Shown piece by piece: positions 31,915 to 39,686 of a DNA stretch of 42,122 nt. Numbering within the stretch: position 1 is the first letter of the stretch; each line of letters starts with the position of its first letter. The stretch is from Candidatus Segatella intestinihominis (GTDB lineage Bacteria; Bacteroidota; Bacteroidia; Bacteroidales; Bacteroidaceae), in assembly GCA_900548535.1 (NCBI GenBank), contig URLG01000021.1, positions 1 through 42,122 of the forward strand, read 5' to 3'. The notes under the pieces are model-generated. The model made no database searches, was not told the DNA's origin, and worked only from the letters and a program-made list of their open reading frames with translations. Made by a program: the position numbers and the translations under genes.

Positions 31915-33881
31915 TTGAGAGAATCTAATAGTTTTGCAACAGCCGTTTGATACTTTGAATTGTCGTCAAACCAATATTCTCTGAGCATTGGCTTGATGTC
32001 GTATTCCACGATGTTTTCCAACCACAAATCGTTGATGTCATTTGGCTTGGAAGAGCAGAAGTAACTGTGGCCGATACAGAATCCTGAACCAAGTGAATCG
32101 TCATTGATAATGTCATGGTTGAGTGAAACTATGGCATTGACAACTTTATCAAACTTATCATTTCCTATGGACTCTTGATATTTCTTGAAACCTTCTGTGT
32201 CAAATCCAGGAGTCATTTCATAGAAACTAAATCGACGGCGCAAGGCATAGTCTATCATGGCAAGGCTTCTGTCTGCTGTATTCATCATACCTATTATATA
32301 TAGGTTGCTTGGCACGCTGAACATTTCGCCATTATAAGCTAATTTGATTTCTGTGTCTCGATAGTCTTTTTCTATCAGCATCAACAATTCACCAAATATC
32401 TTGCTCAAATTTCCTCGGTTTATTTCATCTATGATGAAGAAATAGTCTTTGTCAGGATTGCTTTGGGTTCGTTTACAGAAGTTATAGAATACTCCTTTTT
32501 TTAGTTCGAATCCGCCATCCTCGTTAGGTCGATACCCCATTATGAAATCCTCATAGCTATAGTTTTGGTGGAATTGGATGAATTCGATTCTTGATTCGTC
32601 TATTTCACCCATCATGGAGTAAGCTAATCTCTTGGCGGAGAAAGTCTTACCTACGCCAGGTGCTCCTTGAAGGATGATGTTCTTCTTGTTTTGCAAGAGT
32701 GAACGCAACTTGGTATAGTCTTCTTTGCTCATATACACATCTTTGAGGAAGTCCTCTTTGGTATAGGATTCCAACTGTTTGTTGTCTTCTTTTGGATTAG
32801 CTTCTCTGATGAGATCTATCAGGTATTCATATTCGTCAGGTGTAACCTTGAAAAGCGAACCATTCTTGTTTTGGATGAATTCCATGCTTTTTAGCTCCTG
32901 TGCATCTTTGAATGTAGCGTAGTCGATAGGATATTGCAGAGATTCTATTTTCTTGAAGCAAATGTGCTGTCCATCGGATGGTGTGTCGATTTCGGCAATG
33001 GCAACGATTTGTTTCACTGGGTTGGCCTCATATCCTATGACAATATCCCCTTTCTTGGCATTCACGAAGTTCTGAAAGATTCTTCGTGGATTGCCATTCT
33101 CATTATAAAGAGTATAGTCTTGGATTTCACCGACCTTCATCTTGGAGAAACTCCAAATCTTAGGACTGGCTACGAGCCACCAATATTGCTTGTCGATATC
33201 GTCCTCAGTCCCATTTGTTGTATTAGTAGTCTGACCATAGTCTGATTCTTTTAAAATCGTAAGCAAATCTTCATAATAGTCAAAGATGTCCTTGTTTCCT
33301 TTTTGTTGCATCAGGAAAGCTTGAAGTTTTGATATGGGCATAGCTTTAGCGCCAACCAAACCAAACTGAGTTGCCAATTTTACAAGCATGTCTTTCTTGT
33401 AAATGGGGACAAGTTGGTTGTTGGAGTATAAGAATGCTATCTTCCATTTTAGGGCATCGCCTAATTCTGAAATAGGATCTATAGCTTCATAACAGCCAGT
33501 GTTAGCATATGTTGCAATCTTTATTATGGCATTTTTTACAACTTCAAAAGCTTCTTGGGCAGTAGCCTTGTTATATTTGGTATACCAAGCGTATTTGCTG
33601 TCATAAGTAATTCTATTAGCTTTGGCAGTTGGCTCGTTTTGGTATTTATAAATGCCAAATTTAGAAGATGCGCCACCTCCGATAGAACCTAATTCGTATG
33701 TATGAAATTCTAAGCAGTAGCAAAATGAGTCTTCTTTGTTCAAATTGGTATATTGCTCCAAAGTCATGCCTTGGAGGGAATTCAAAGGAAACGTGTGAAG
33801 AAAGTCTTCTAAAAGCTTTTGGCGTAGTTTCTTAACTTCTTCTTTCCCTATTTTGTCTGATGTAAGTTTTATATCGTTCAT
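31911..33881 (-). CDS. mcrB: McrB-family AAA+ NTPase with an EVE domain
   Basis: The 656-residue protein has three parts. Residues about 1-210 are an N-terminal domain seen in many McrB relatives (LEQYTNLNKEDSFCYCLE, GSIGGGASSKFGIY). Residues about 232-355 look like an EVE/PUA-fold domain (YWWLVASPKIWSF, GDIVIGYEANP, IVAIAEI), a fold that reads modified bases. Residues 385-656 are the AAA+ core: Walker A GAPGVGKT (406-413), Walker B FFIIDEINRGN (481-491), the McrB signature NTADR (534-538) and RRRF. It should recognise modified DNA and drive McrC. It differs from classic E. coli McrB in its DNA-reading domain. No promoter was identified; the gene starts just after a decayed gene. Confidence 0.92.
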   Translation of the reverse strand: MNDIKLTSDKIGKEEVKKLRQKLLEDFLHTFPLNSLQGMTLEQYTNLNKEDSFCYCLEFHTYELGSIGGGASSKFGIYKYQNEPTAKANRITYDSKYAWYTKYNKATAQEAFEVVKNAIIKIATYANTGCYEAIDPISELGDALKWKIAFLYSNNQLVPIYKKDMLVKLATQFGLVGAKAMPISKLQAFLMQQKGNKDIFDYYEDLLTILKESDYGQTTNTTNGTEDDIDKQYWWLVASPKIWSFSKMKVGEIQDYTLYNENGNPRRIFQNFVNAKKGDIVIGYEANPVKQIVAIAEIDTPSDGQHICFKKIESLQYPIDYATFKDAQELKSMEFIQNKNGSLFKVTPDEYEYLIDLIREANPKEDNKQLESYTKEDFLKDVYMSKEDYTKLRSLLQNKKNIILQGAPGVGKTFSAKRLAYSMMGEIDESRIEFIQFHQNYSYEDFIMGYRPNEDGGFELKKGVFYNFCKRTQSNPDKDYFFIIDEINRGNLSKIFGELLMLIEKDYRDTEIKLAYNGEMFSVPSNLYIIGMMNTADRSLAMIDYALRRRFSFYEMTPGFDTEGFKKYQESIGNDKFDKVVNAIVSLNHDIINDDSLGSGFCIGHSYFCSSKPNDINDLWLENIVEYDIKPMLREYWFDDNSKYQTAVAKLLDSLK

Positions 33882-33898
33882 ATTTTTTTATAATTGTT

Positions 33899-33948
33899 GA
33901 CATAGTTACCGATATGGTTACTAACATAGTTACTATAGCTCTGCTACT
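33899..33948. repeat. 12-base imperfect tandem repeats upstream of mcrB
   Basis: Units GACATAGTTACC (33899), GATATGGTTACT (33911), AACATAGTTACT (33923) and, after two extra bases, AGCTCTGCTACT (33937) follow each other. The unit length equals that of the block at 34111-34146, and the last unit matches it closely. They lie 18 to 67 bases before the mcrB start. Confidence 0.7.
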
Positions 33949-33951
33949 ATT

Positions 33952-34452
33952 TCATGAAAAGTAACAGAGGTTCGATGAATGCCTTGAAATTCTTGAAGTG
34001 ATAAGTAAACCAATTAAATTATATATTTCCTTTCTGTATTTTGGTTCTTTGCAGAACTTAAGAATGGATACAACTTTATCTGTTGCATCAGTATATGTGT
34101 TGTCACCATCAGCTCTGTCACTAGCTCTGTTAGTAGCTCTGTCACTATCCAGCCAAAAAGTGACAGTGCTGGTGCAGATATCACTCTCAAAAGTCACGTC
34201 ATTTCCTGTGATTTCCTTCCACTCATTCATCATGTCGAAACCATAACCGATGGTTTCTGATAGATTTACCAGTCTGAATATCTTGGCGATAATCGGGTTG
34301 CGAGGATTAGAATAGCGATGGTTGCCCAGTTGGGATATAGGCACAGGATAGCCACCTGCATTGAAGAACTCGACTCTGTCGGTGTAGATATGGATGCAGG
34401 AGTGAATGGTACTGAAAGTGTCGAAGTGAGAGAGCATATCTTCCTTGGTCAT
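33952..34452 (-). pseudogene. decayed AlbA_2/HATPase_c_4-type ATP-binding protein
   Basis: The frame starts abruptly inside a conserved block (HFDTFSTIHSCIHIYTDRVEF, then FNAGGYPVPISQL, IIAKIFRLVNLSETIGYGFD) that matches the C-terminal ATPase-like domain of RecG-like/AlbA_2 regulators; the N-terminal two thirds are missing. Near 34000 the frame breaks: a shift by one base restores FKNFKAFIEPLL, the usual winged-helix end. So it is truncated at the front and frameshifted at the back. It carries three 12-base repeats encoding DRA/NRA. Likely non-functional. Confidence 0.75.
34111..34146. repeat. three exact-length 12-base coding repeats
   Basis: AGCTCTGTCACT, AGCTCTGTTAGT and AGCTCTGTCACT lie in tandem inside the AlbA_2-type pseudogene and encode the D-R-A / N-R-A repeats of its protein. 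Repeats of this kind can change copy number without shifting frame. Confidence 0.8.
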
Positions 34453-34613
34453 GATGTTGAATTTTATGATGATTCACTTGAAAAATATACAAAATGATTG
34501 ATATTTACAAGTCTTTATTTTAATTCCTAATTTCATTTTTCCTTTCACCTTTCTTGCAATCATTTGTGAGTCATTTGTTTATGGTGAAAGGAAAATGAAC
34601 GTACCACAGTCTA

Positions 34614-35216
34614 CTACTTCAGGAAGTAGATAGGTGCATGGGGAGTACCATCCTTCACCATGATATCCTTCTCGCAGAAATAGTTGAGCCACTTCTGGGC
34701 AGAGTATTGGGTCAAACCAAAAGTCATGCGCATGAGACGAACGGTGATGTAACGGTTTTCCTGGAAATATTCCTTGAGCTTTGCCAACAAATTCGCCTCT
34801 GTATATTTGGTGGATTGACTGGAATATTTGGAGCGAACAAAGTTGTGCATGTTTCTTTGAATCTCATTCATAAGGTCTGCCTCTGGTCGGAAGTTGATAC
34901 CTGTGAGTCGCACTTCCCTGCCCGTAATCTTCTTGTCGGGATTCTCCTCGGGCATTTCCAAACTGGCTGATAGAGAGAAATATCCTAACTTTGGGATGTG
35001 AAAACGGCGCCCCATGGAAAACTCCTGCACGCAGATGTCGTGCAATTCTTTCAGGACAGCTGCCACATCACCCTTGGTGAGCGAGCATCTGTTTTGTATG
35101 TGAGCCTCCAGTTCTTTGTCGGTCATTGGCTCATGCTGTACCAGTCTTACGTATTGGCGATCTTCTCCTGAGCCTTGGGAGTTCTTGATGGTGTAAATGT
35201 CATACTTTAGTTCCAT
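34614..35216 (-). CDS. HU-type DNA-binding protein with C-terminal winged-helix-like part
   Basis: The start at ATG 35214-35216 is chosen since the longer frame would run into the promoter. The 200-residue protein resembles the Bacteroidetes HU-HIG group: KYDIYTIKNSQGSGEDRQYVR, an HU-like core with CSLTKGDVAAVLKELHD and RFHIPKLGYFSLS, and GINFRPE. The C-terminal 60 residues (ANLLAKLKEYFQENRYITVR) look helical and may form a second DNA- or protein-contacting unit. It probably shapes the nucleoid or controls genes; no partner is evident. Confidence 0.8.
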   Translation of the reverse strand: MELKYDIYTIKNSQGSGEDRQYVRLVQHEPMTDKELEAHIQNRCSLTKGDVAAVLKELHDICVQEFSMGRRFHIPKLGYFSLSASLEMPEENPDKKITGREVRLTGINFRPEADLMNEIQRNMHNFVRSKYSSQSTKYTEANLLAKLKEYFQENRYITVRLMRMTFGLTQYSAQKWLNYFCEKDIMVKDGTPHAPIYFLK

Positions 35217-35279
35217 ATTACTTTGTTTTTGGGTTGATATATTCTTAGTTGTCGTTATAGCCTTTGTTATAAGCTGTTG

Positions 35280-35287
35280 CAAATATA
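35280..35287 (-). promoter_or_regulatory. -7 box for the HU-like gene
   Basis: The minus strand reads TATATTTG, 64 bases before the start. A TTTG lies at 35299-35302, closer than usual, so this is a weaker match. Confidence 0.45.
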
Positions 35288-35338
35288 CGTAATAATTGCA
35301 AATGGCGTATCTAATAGTGTGAAGATTTAGGATTATTT

Positions 35339-35450
35339 ATCTTTTACCGACCGCAGTAATGTCTTTTGGCGACCGCAGTAATATCTCACGCCGACCGCCA
35401 TCTAATTTCACGCCGACCGCCACACGATATTATTGCGGTCGGCAAAAGAT
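35339..35450. repeat. 112-base element: four CGACCGC sites at 22-base period with inverted ends
   Basis: CGACCGC starts at 35348, 35370, 35392 and 35414, exactly 22 bases apart, and GCGGTCG lies inverted at 35435. The two ends (35339-35360 and 35429-35450) are reverse complements with only two mismatches over 22 bases. GCCGACCGC (35412-35420) and GCGGTCGGC (35435-35443) can form a perfect hairpin. It is much richer in GC than its surroundings. It could be a small mobile repeat or a binding array. Confidence 0.8.
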
Positions 35451-35569
35451 ATACGGAAGCCTTCTTTCTCATCATAACAACGGCTTCTTCATGCTATATG
35501 AATGGTGTGAGCTATCTCTTCAGTAATGGTCCTAAGAATGATTACCCGGCAGCCAGCTTGTACAAGTAA
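35451..35569 (+). pseudogene. possible C-terminal gene remnant
   Basis: The frame that leaves the 112-base element ends with GVSYLFSNGPKNDYPAASLYK and a TAA at 35567-35569. It has protein-like composition at its end but no proper start, and no family is recognised. It may be the tail of a gene interrupted by the repeat, or chance. Confidence 0.25.
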
Positions 35570-35649
35570 TTAAGCATTAGTGATACGCCTTTATATAAGA
35601 TTGATTTAAAATTGAGCCTCACAACAAAACGTATTCCAAGAAAAATGAT

Positions 35650-35657
35650 TATCTTTG
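35650..35657 (+). promoter_or_regulatory. -7 box of the AraC-type pseudogene
   Basis: TATCTTTG lies 21 bases before the ATG at 35679. No clear TTTG box is seen. Confidence 0.4.
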
Positions 35658-35678
35658 CAATTGCAAAAGTAATGGATT

Positions 35679-36090
35679 ATGGAACACTTGGAAGTTTTTG
35701 ATTGCTCGAATGTCTTTATTGCGAGCTTTTTTACAGATGATCGTGGGTGTGCTCATTGCAACAGTGAGCACACCTTGATATATATATCGCTTCGGGAGAA
35801 CTGGAGATAACGGAGCGCAACAGAAAAACTGTTTTGGAAAAGCAGATTGACGATTCCTGATAATCCAGACAAGGCTTCCTCTTCACTAACTCCAGTCATT
35901 TATCTGGAAGAACATTGGTCTGATTGTGTCCAGTTCCAGCAGTGGGATAAGTAGAGTAGAGGGAGATGCCAAGCGACTGCTTCCTGATGGCAAGTTCTTT
36001 GCTTCCAGCCTTTGAATTCGTTCATCCCAAACCTCTTCTTGTCACTCTATGATTGAGAAGTGGCTTCAAGAGAATCAGCTGATTAAATAA
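35679..36090 (+). pseudogene. decayed AraC-family transcriptional regulator
   Basis: From ATG 35679 the frame reads MEHLEVFDCSNVFIASFF and then HCNSEHTLIYIS, a usual cupin-like start of AraC-type regulators, but stops at 35810. A one-base shift at the TATATATA run (about 35779-35787) recovers SGELEITERNRKTVLEKQ, and later pieces PVIYLEEHW and, at the end, IEKWLQENQLIK are in other frames. Most of the DNA-binding domain is missing or scrambled. It is clearly broken by several changes. The 35811-36116 stretch holds no intact gene. Confidence 0.65.
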
Positions 36091-36116
36091 TTCATCAAGT
36101 GAAGTTTTTGAAAAAT

Positions 36117-36151
36117 AATGCCCTGGCTAAGATTGAGATAGCCAGGGCATT
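36117..36151. terminator. bidirectional hairpin before bcp 3' end
   Basis: Arms AATGCCCTGGCTA (36117-36129) and its complement (36139-36151) pair perfectly over 13 bases with a 9-base loop, with A-rich and T-rich flanks. It lies 43 bases after the bcp stop on the minus strand. Confidence 0.8.
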
Positions 36152-36194
36152 TGTATTCTATCAAGATAGAAAGTAATTCTACCAAAAATGAGTC

Positions 36195-36644
36195 TTATCC
36201 CAAGATTTGGGCAGCATGCTCCTTTACCTTGATTTCCTTTGGTCCCATGATACGGGTGATGGTGCCTGTTTCGTCGGCAATAAAGGTAGTGCGGAATACG
36301 CCCATGGTCACCTTGCCATACATCTTCTTCTCGCCATATACGCCCAATTCCTCTACGAGTTTCTTCTCTGTGTCGCAGATGAGAGGGAAAGGGAGGTTGT
36401 GCTTCTCGATGAATTTCTTGTGGCTCTTGGCATCCTGTGTGCTCACGCCGATAACTACATATCCCAAAGAGAGGAAACGCTCATAGTTGTCACGCAGATT
36501 GCAAGCCTCATTGGTGCATCCTGGTGTGGAGTCGCGAGGATAAATATAAAGTACTACCTTCTTGCCACTGAGTTCGGCAAGAGTCCATTCTTTTCCGTCT
36601 TGGTCAATGCCAAGAACCTCTGGTAATTTCTGTCCTATTTCCAT
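36195..36644 (-). CDS. bcp: thioredoxin-dependent thiol peroxidase (Bcp/PrxQ)
   Basis: The 149-residue peroxiredoxin reduces hydrogen peroxide and organic peroxides in the cytoplasm. The active-site block is YPRDSTPGCTNEACNLRD (35-52): peroxidatic Cys43 with the conserved threonine two residues earlier region, and resolving Cys48 in the same helix, the PrxQ arrangement. The rest (IGVSTQDAKSHKKFIEKHNL, FPLICD) is standard for the family. It stands alone. Confidence 0.94.
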   Translation of the reverse strand: MEIGQKLPEVLGIDQDGKEWTLAELSGKKVVLYIYPRDSTPGCTNEACNLRDNYERFLSLGYVVIGVSTQDAKSHKKFIEKHNLPFPLICDTEKKLVEELGVYGEKKMYGKVTMGVFRTTFIADETGTITRIMGPKEIKVKEHAAQILG

Positions 36645-36699
36645 TGTTATAATATTTTATGGGTTGATAAATTATCTCTTGATGAAGTGGGGATGAAGC

Positions 36700-37626
36700 T
36701 CATCTCCCCTTATTAATAATGTATATGCCCATTGTTGCCAAAGCACCTGCCAACACATACTTCCAGTAGAAGGTCTCGCCCAGGCAGAGACATGAGGTGA
36801 TGGCTCCCACAACAGGAATCAGGGAGTTGAAAATAGCTACCTTTCCCACAGGATTGCAACTCAGCAGCTTGTTGTAAAGGGAGAAGCCGATGGTGGAGAT
36901 GGCAATGAGCAGGAGTAGGTCGATAATGCCCATCAGATTGATGACAGGAAGATAACCTCCTGCCAGTAAACCAGGAATCACCAACAAGGCTCCACCGATG
37001 TTCAACGAATAGCCTGTGCCCACAAAAACATCCACTCGCTTACTCAAACCTCTGGTAAGCAGTGAGGCACTCGCCCCACAGAGTGCATTGAGGATGATCA
37101 TGCCATCGCCCAGAAAGGTAAACCTGCCGCTGTCCTTCCCGCCGAGGTTCAAGGCGAGAATGCCGAGGAATCCGATGATACATCCCAATGCTTTCCTATA
37201 GGTCATCTTGTCACTCTTGAAGAAGATGCAAGCGAGGATGACCACCGTGAATACACTCATGGAGTTGAGTATCGCCGAGCGTGCTCCTGCATTGTGTGAC
37301 AGACCGAAGTAGAAGAATGCGTAGTGCAAGGTGGTGTTGAGCAGAGAGTAGAGTAGGATGAACCATGCGTCCGCTGGCTTTCTGATACCGAACTTGCGAT
37401 GGGAGGGTTTGGCGATGGCAAGGATGATGAGTCCTGAGATAAAGAACCTGATGCCGGCAAACAGCATCTTGCTGCCAGTCATGTCGGGTAGTATGCCAAA
37501 ATCCCTCATGCCCAACTTGATGAGTGGATAAGCCCATCCCCATGCGATGGCTGCGGTGAGGGCAAAGACGACTACCCAAAGGGGGCGTTGGAAGATGCTT
37601 CTTTTTTCTATCGTTTCTTGTGTCAT
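36700..37626 (-). CDS. EamA/DMT-family transporter
   Basis: The start MTQETIEKRSIFQRP (ATG 37624-37626) is chosen over a longer frame whose N-terminus overlaps the PHP gene. The 308-residue protein has ten hydrophobic segments in two repeated EamA halves, with WGWAYPLIKLGM near the start and LSCNPVGKVAIFNSLIPVVG in the second half. Members export amino acids or metabolites; the substrate is unknown. It begins 10 bases after the PHP gene and is probably co-expressed with it. Confidence 0.85.
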   Translation of the reverse strand: MTQETIEKRSIFQRPLWVVVFALTAAIAWGWAYPLIKLGMRDFGILPDMTGSKMLFAGIRFFISGLIILAIAKPSHRKFGIRKPADAWFILLYSLLNTTLHYAFFYFGLSHNAGARSAILNSMSVFTVVILACIFFKSDKMTYRKALGCIIGFLGILALNLGGKDSGRFTFLGDGMIILNALCGASASLLTRGLSKRVDVFVGTGYSLNIGGALLVIPGLLAGGYLPVINLMGIIDLLLLIAISTIGFSLYNKLLSCNPVGKVAIFNSLIPVVGAITSCLCLGETFYWKYVLAGALATMGIYIINKGR

Positions 37627-37636
37627 GTCATTTGTT

Positions 37637-38359
37637 TTATCTCTTAGGCATTGGCTTGATATATGCCAAGAATTTCTCAGGAGAGTAGTTGAGTACCAAC
37701 TCTTCTGGGAAATCGCATTTCTTAGCCAATGGCATGATATTGCTGTAATCCGCAATCATCGTGGAGAAGTGGGCATCACTTCCGAAGATGACGGGCGTTT
37801 CATATTTCTTGGCGAGTTCCAATAGCTGTAAGTTATTGGGAGCCGCTACGGTCTTGTGACGAATAGGAGCCATGGAGTGGTTGTTGATTTCGAGCAAGGT
37901 GTGGGTTTCCTTGGAAACCTTCATCAGCTGTTCAAAGTCAAGCTCTGCTGTTCCATCACCTGGGTGGGAGATAATCTGGATGTAAGGATTGCGCATGGCA
38001 TTGATGACACCTTGGGTGTTCTCTTCCTTGCTGCCTCCCTTCCAGCAGAGGCTGTGAATGCCAGCAATGCGGATATCCATTAATCGCCAATAATTCTCGT
38101 CCAGGTCGATGTCACCTTGGGTATTGAGGATGTTTAGTTCTGCACCTAACATGAGCTTGATGCCATAGGGGTTGCGCGGCACCACATGTAAATTGCGAAA
38201 ATAAATAGGGTCACAAGTTCCTGGGATATTGGGACCATGTTCTGTGATGCCCAATATCTCCAATCCTTTTTCCTTGGCTGCCAATGTCATTTCCTGCAAG
38301 GTACTGAAGGCATGACCAGAGGCAATGGTATGTGTATGTACGTCTAATAGAGTCTTCAT
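37637..38359 (-). CDS. PHP-domain phosphoesterase (YcdX-like)
   Basis: The start at ATG 38357-38359 gives MKTLLDVHTHTIASGHAFST, with the first metal motif HTHxxxxGH at residues 8-15. Further metal ligands are in GITEHGPNIP, AELNI, GIHSLCW, IISHPGDG and FGSDAHF. The 240-residue length fits the trinuclear-metal PHP phosphatases. It likely removes phosphate from a small molecule; the substrate is not known. First gene of a two-gene unit with the transporter; promoter boxes are at 38378-38385 and 38444-38451. Confidence 0.9.
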   Translation of the reverse strand: MKTLLDVHTHTIASGHAFSTLQEMTLAAKEKGLEILGITEHGPNIPGTCDPIYFRNLHVVPRNPYGIKLMLGAELNILNTQGDIDLDENYWRLMDIRIAGIHSLCWKGGSKEENTQGVINAMRNPYIQIISHPGDGTAELDFEQLMKVSKETHTLLEINNHSMAPIRHKTVAAPNNLQLLELAKKYETPVIFGSDAHFSTMIADYSNIMPLAKKCDFPEELVLNYSPEKFLAYIKPMPKR

Positions 38360-38377
38360 TATTCTTTTAATTTCTTG

Positions 38378-38385
38378 CAAAGATA
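38378..38385 (-). promoter_or_regulatory. -7 box for the PHP/EamA operon
   Basis: The minus strand reads TATCTTTG, 18 bases before the start codon. A second match, TACCTTTG, is at 38444-38451. The rest of 38460-38679 shows no gene or clear site. Confidence 0.55.
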
Positions 38386-38679
38386 ATGCTAACGAGCGCA
38401 ATGAAAGCTTGCTTTCTAATTGCCGAGTGTAGCTTATCTTCTGCAAAGGTAGCAAGAATAGTCGAGAATAAAGAAACCTTGTAAGATGTTTATGATATTT
38501 TTAAGAAGAATGAAGATGAAAATCCTCTTTTCATGCAGGGTGTTAATGAATCTCTTGGGTGTGAGCTTGGCATTTTTATAGTAGGTGTGGAAAATCTCCC
38601 CGAATGAACTGATAATTTTTTCTGAGTTTTGTCAAACAATACGGATTATCTACCGCCACTGTATTTGGTTCCAATTCTT

Positions 38680-38717
38680 ATTCCCGAAAAATGTCATTAG
38701 TGTCACTTTTCGGGAAT
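38680..38717. repeat. hairpin whose loop carries a TGTCATTAGTGTCA motif
   Basis: Perfect 11-base arms (ATTCCCGAAAA at 38680-38690 and its complement at 38707-38717) enclose a 16-base loop. The loop holds TGTCATTAGTGTCA, one base different from the motif repeated four times at 22705-22818. It lies exactly at the broken end of the aldo/keto reductase fragment. Confidence 0.65.
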
Positions 38718-38927
38718 GGAAATGATCCGATTAGAAAACATGGCGTAGCAGTTGGCTGTGTCGAAGAAGTTCACTCCCAAGTCGATGGCTTGCTTCACCA
38801 TCTTCTGGGTCTCTGGTTGTTCTAATGTCCAAAGATGGAAATCGGCAGTTGGTTTGCCGTATGACATACAGCCCACGCATAGACGGCTTACCTTGATATC
38901 TGTTTTACCTAATGTTGTATATTTCAT
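38703..38927 (-). pseudogene. N-terminal fragment of an aldo/keto reductase
   Basis: The ATG at 38925-38927 opens MKYTTLGKTDIKVSRLCVGC and continues to LGVNFFDTANCYAMFSN, which is the start of an aldo/keto reductase including the catalytic-region FDTA motif. Then the frame ends with ISIPEK inside a hairpin (38680-38717). About 60 residues of the usual 310-330 remain, so the catalytic tyrosine, lysine and histidine are lost. Not functional. Confidence 0.8.
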
Positions 38928-38952
38928 ATTTGTCTTGTTTTTGAGTTTTGTT

Positions 38953-39147
38953 TCATATAAGCTTTTGAAATTCCGTGGTATCGGTATCTGACACCACATA
39001 AGTCTCCACTTGCTTGCCATCCTTCTCCATGATATATGCCCCGGCACTCTCTCGGCGTTTGCTGGCATAGTTGCACGATCCACCACACCATATATAATAG
39101 GTGTCAGGTTTCATACGAAGGGTAATAGGCTTTCGCGATTCTCTCAT
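38953..39147 (-). pseudogene. RNase H-like N-terminal fragment
   Basis: This 64-residue frame begins 5 bases after the carbonic anhydrase stop. MKPDTYYIWCGGSCN and AGAYIMEKDG, then SDTDTTEFQ, resemble the first strands of RNase HI (TDGSC, then G-G/A-Y and TTNN). The catalytic aspartate of DGSC is a glycine here, and everything after the third strand is missing. It looks like a shortened relic; a stand-alone small protein cannot be excluded. Confidence 0.4.
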
Positions 39148-39151
39148 CCTG

Positions 39152-39661
39152 TTACTCCTCCTTCAAATACCAGTCCTTGATGTATCCAGCATAGTGCTTG
39201 GCAAATTCCTCGGCCTGTCCTGGTGCGCAATCTTTCACCTTCTTGGCAGGAATGCCCGCCCAAATCTCATGGGCAGGAACCTTGGTTCCATGGGTAACTA
39301 CTGCACCTGCAGCAATGATAGCACCTTCGCCGATGTCAGCCTTGTCGAGCACAGTGGCGTTCATGCCTATGAGCGCACCCTTGTGTACAATAGCTCCGTG
39401 AACCACAGCTCCATGTCCTACCGACACGTCATCCTCCAAGATGCAAGGCATTGTGGCAGTTTGATGAATGCAGGCACAATCCTGTACGTTCACACGGTTA
39501 CCACATCTGATAGCATCCACATCTGAACGCAATACTGCACTGTACCAGATGCTACAGTCATCGCCAAGAACACAGTCACCTGTTAAAGCTGCATTCTCAG
39601 CAATGAAACAATTTTTGCCCCAATGGGGAGTCTTTCCTTCTACTGTCTTTATAATAGCCAT
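39152..39661 (-). CDS. gamma-carbonic anhydrase-like hexapeptide-repeat protein
   Basis: The start MAIIKTVEGKTPHWGKNCFI (ATG 39659-39661) is chosen because earlier codons belong to a broken upstream gene. The 169-residue protein is a left-handed beta helix of hexapeptide repeats with the metal-binding histidines in CIHQT, SVGHGAVVHGAIVH (about 80-100 region) typical of the YrdA/PaaY group. Members form trimers; some have carbonic anhydrase activity, many are of unsure function. It probably shares the promoter of the chimeric gene upstream. Confidence 0.88.
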   Translation of the reverse strand: MAIIKTVEGKTPHWGKNCFIAENAALTGDCVLGDDCSIWYSAVLRSDVDAIRCGNRVNVQDCACIHQTATMPCILEDDVSVGHGAVVHGAIVHKGALIGMNATVLDKADIGEGAIIAAGAVVTHGTKVPAHEIWAGIPAKKVKDCAPGQAEEFAKHYAGYIKDWYLKEE

Positions 39662-39686
39662 AATTTTGTTATTTTTCTGAGGTTTG

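Noticed and set aside
35348..35441. CRISPR-like array (regular CGACCGC spacing)
   Set aside because: The repeated part is only 7 bases, the period is 22 bases, and no cas gene is in the window; the inverted ends point to a different kind of element.
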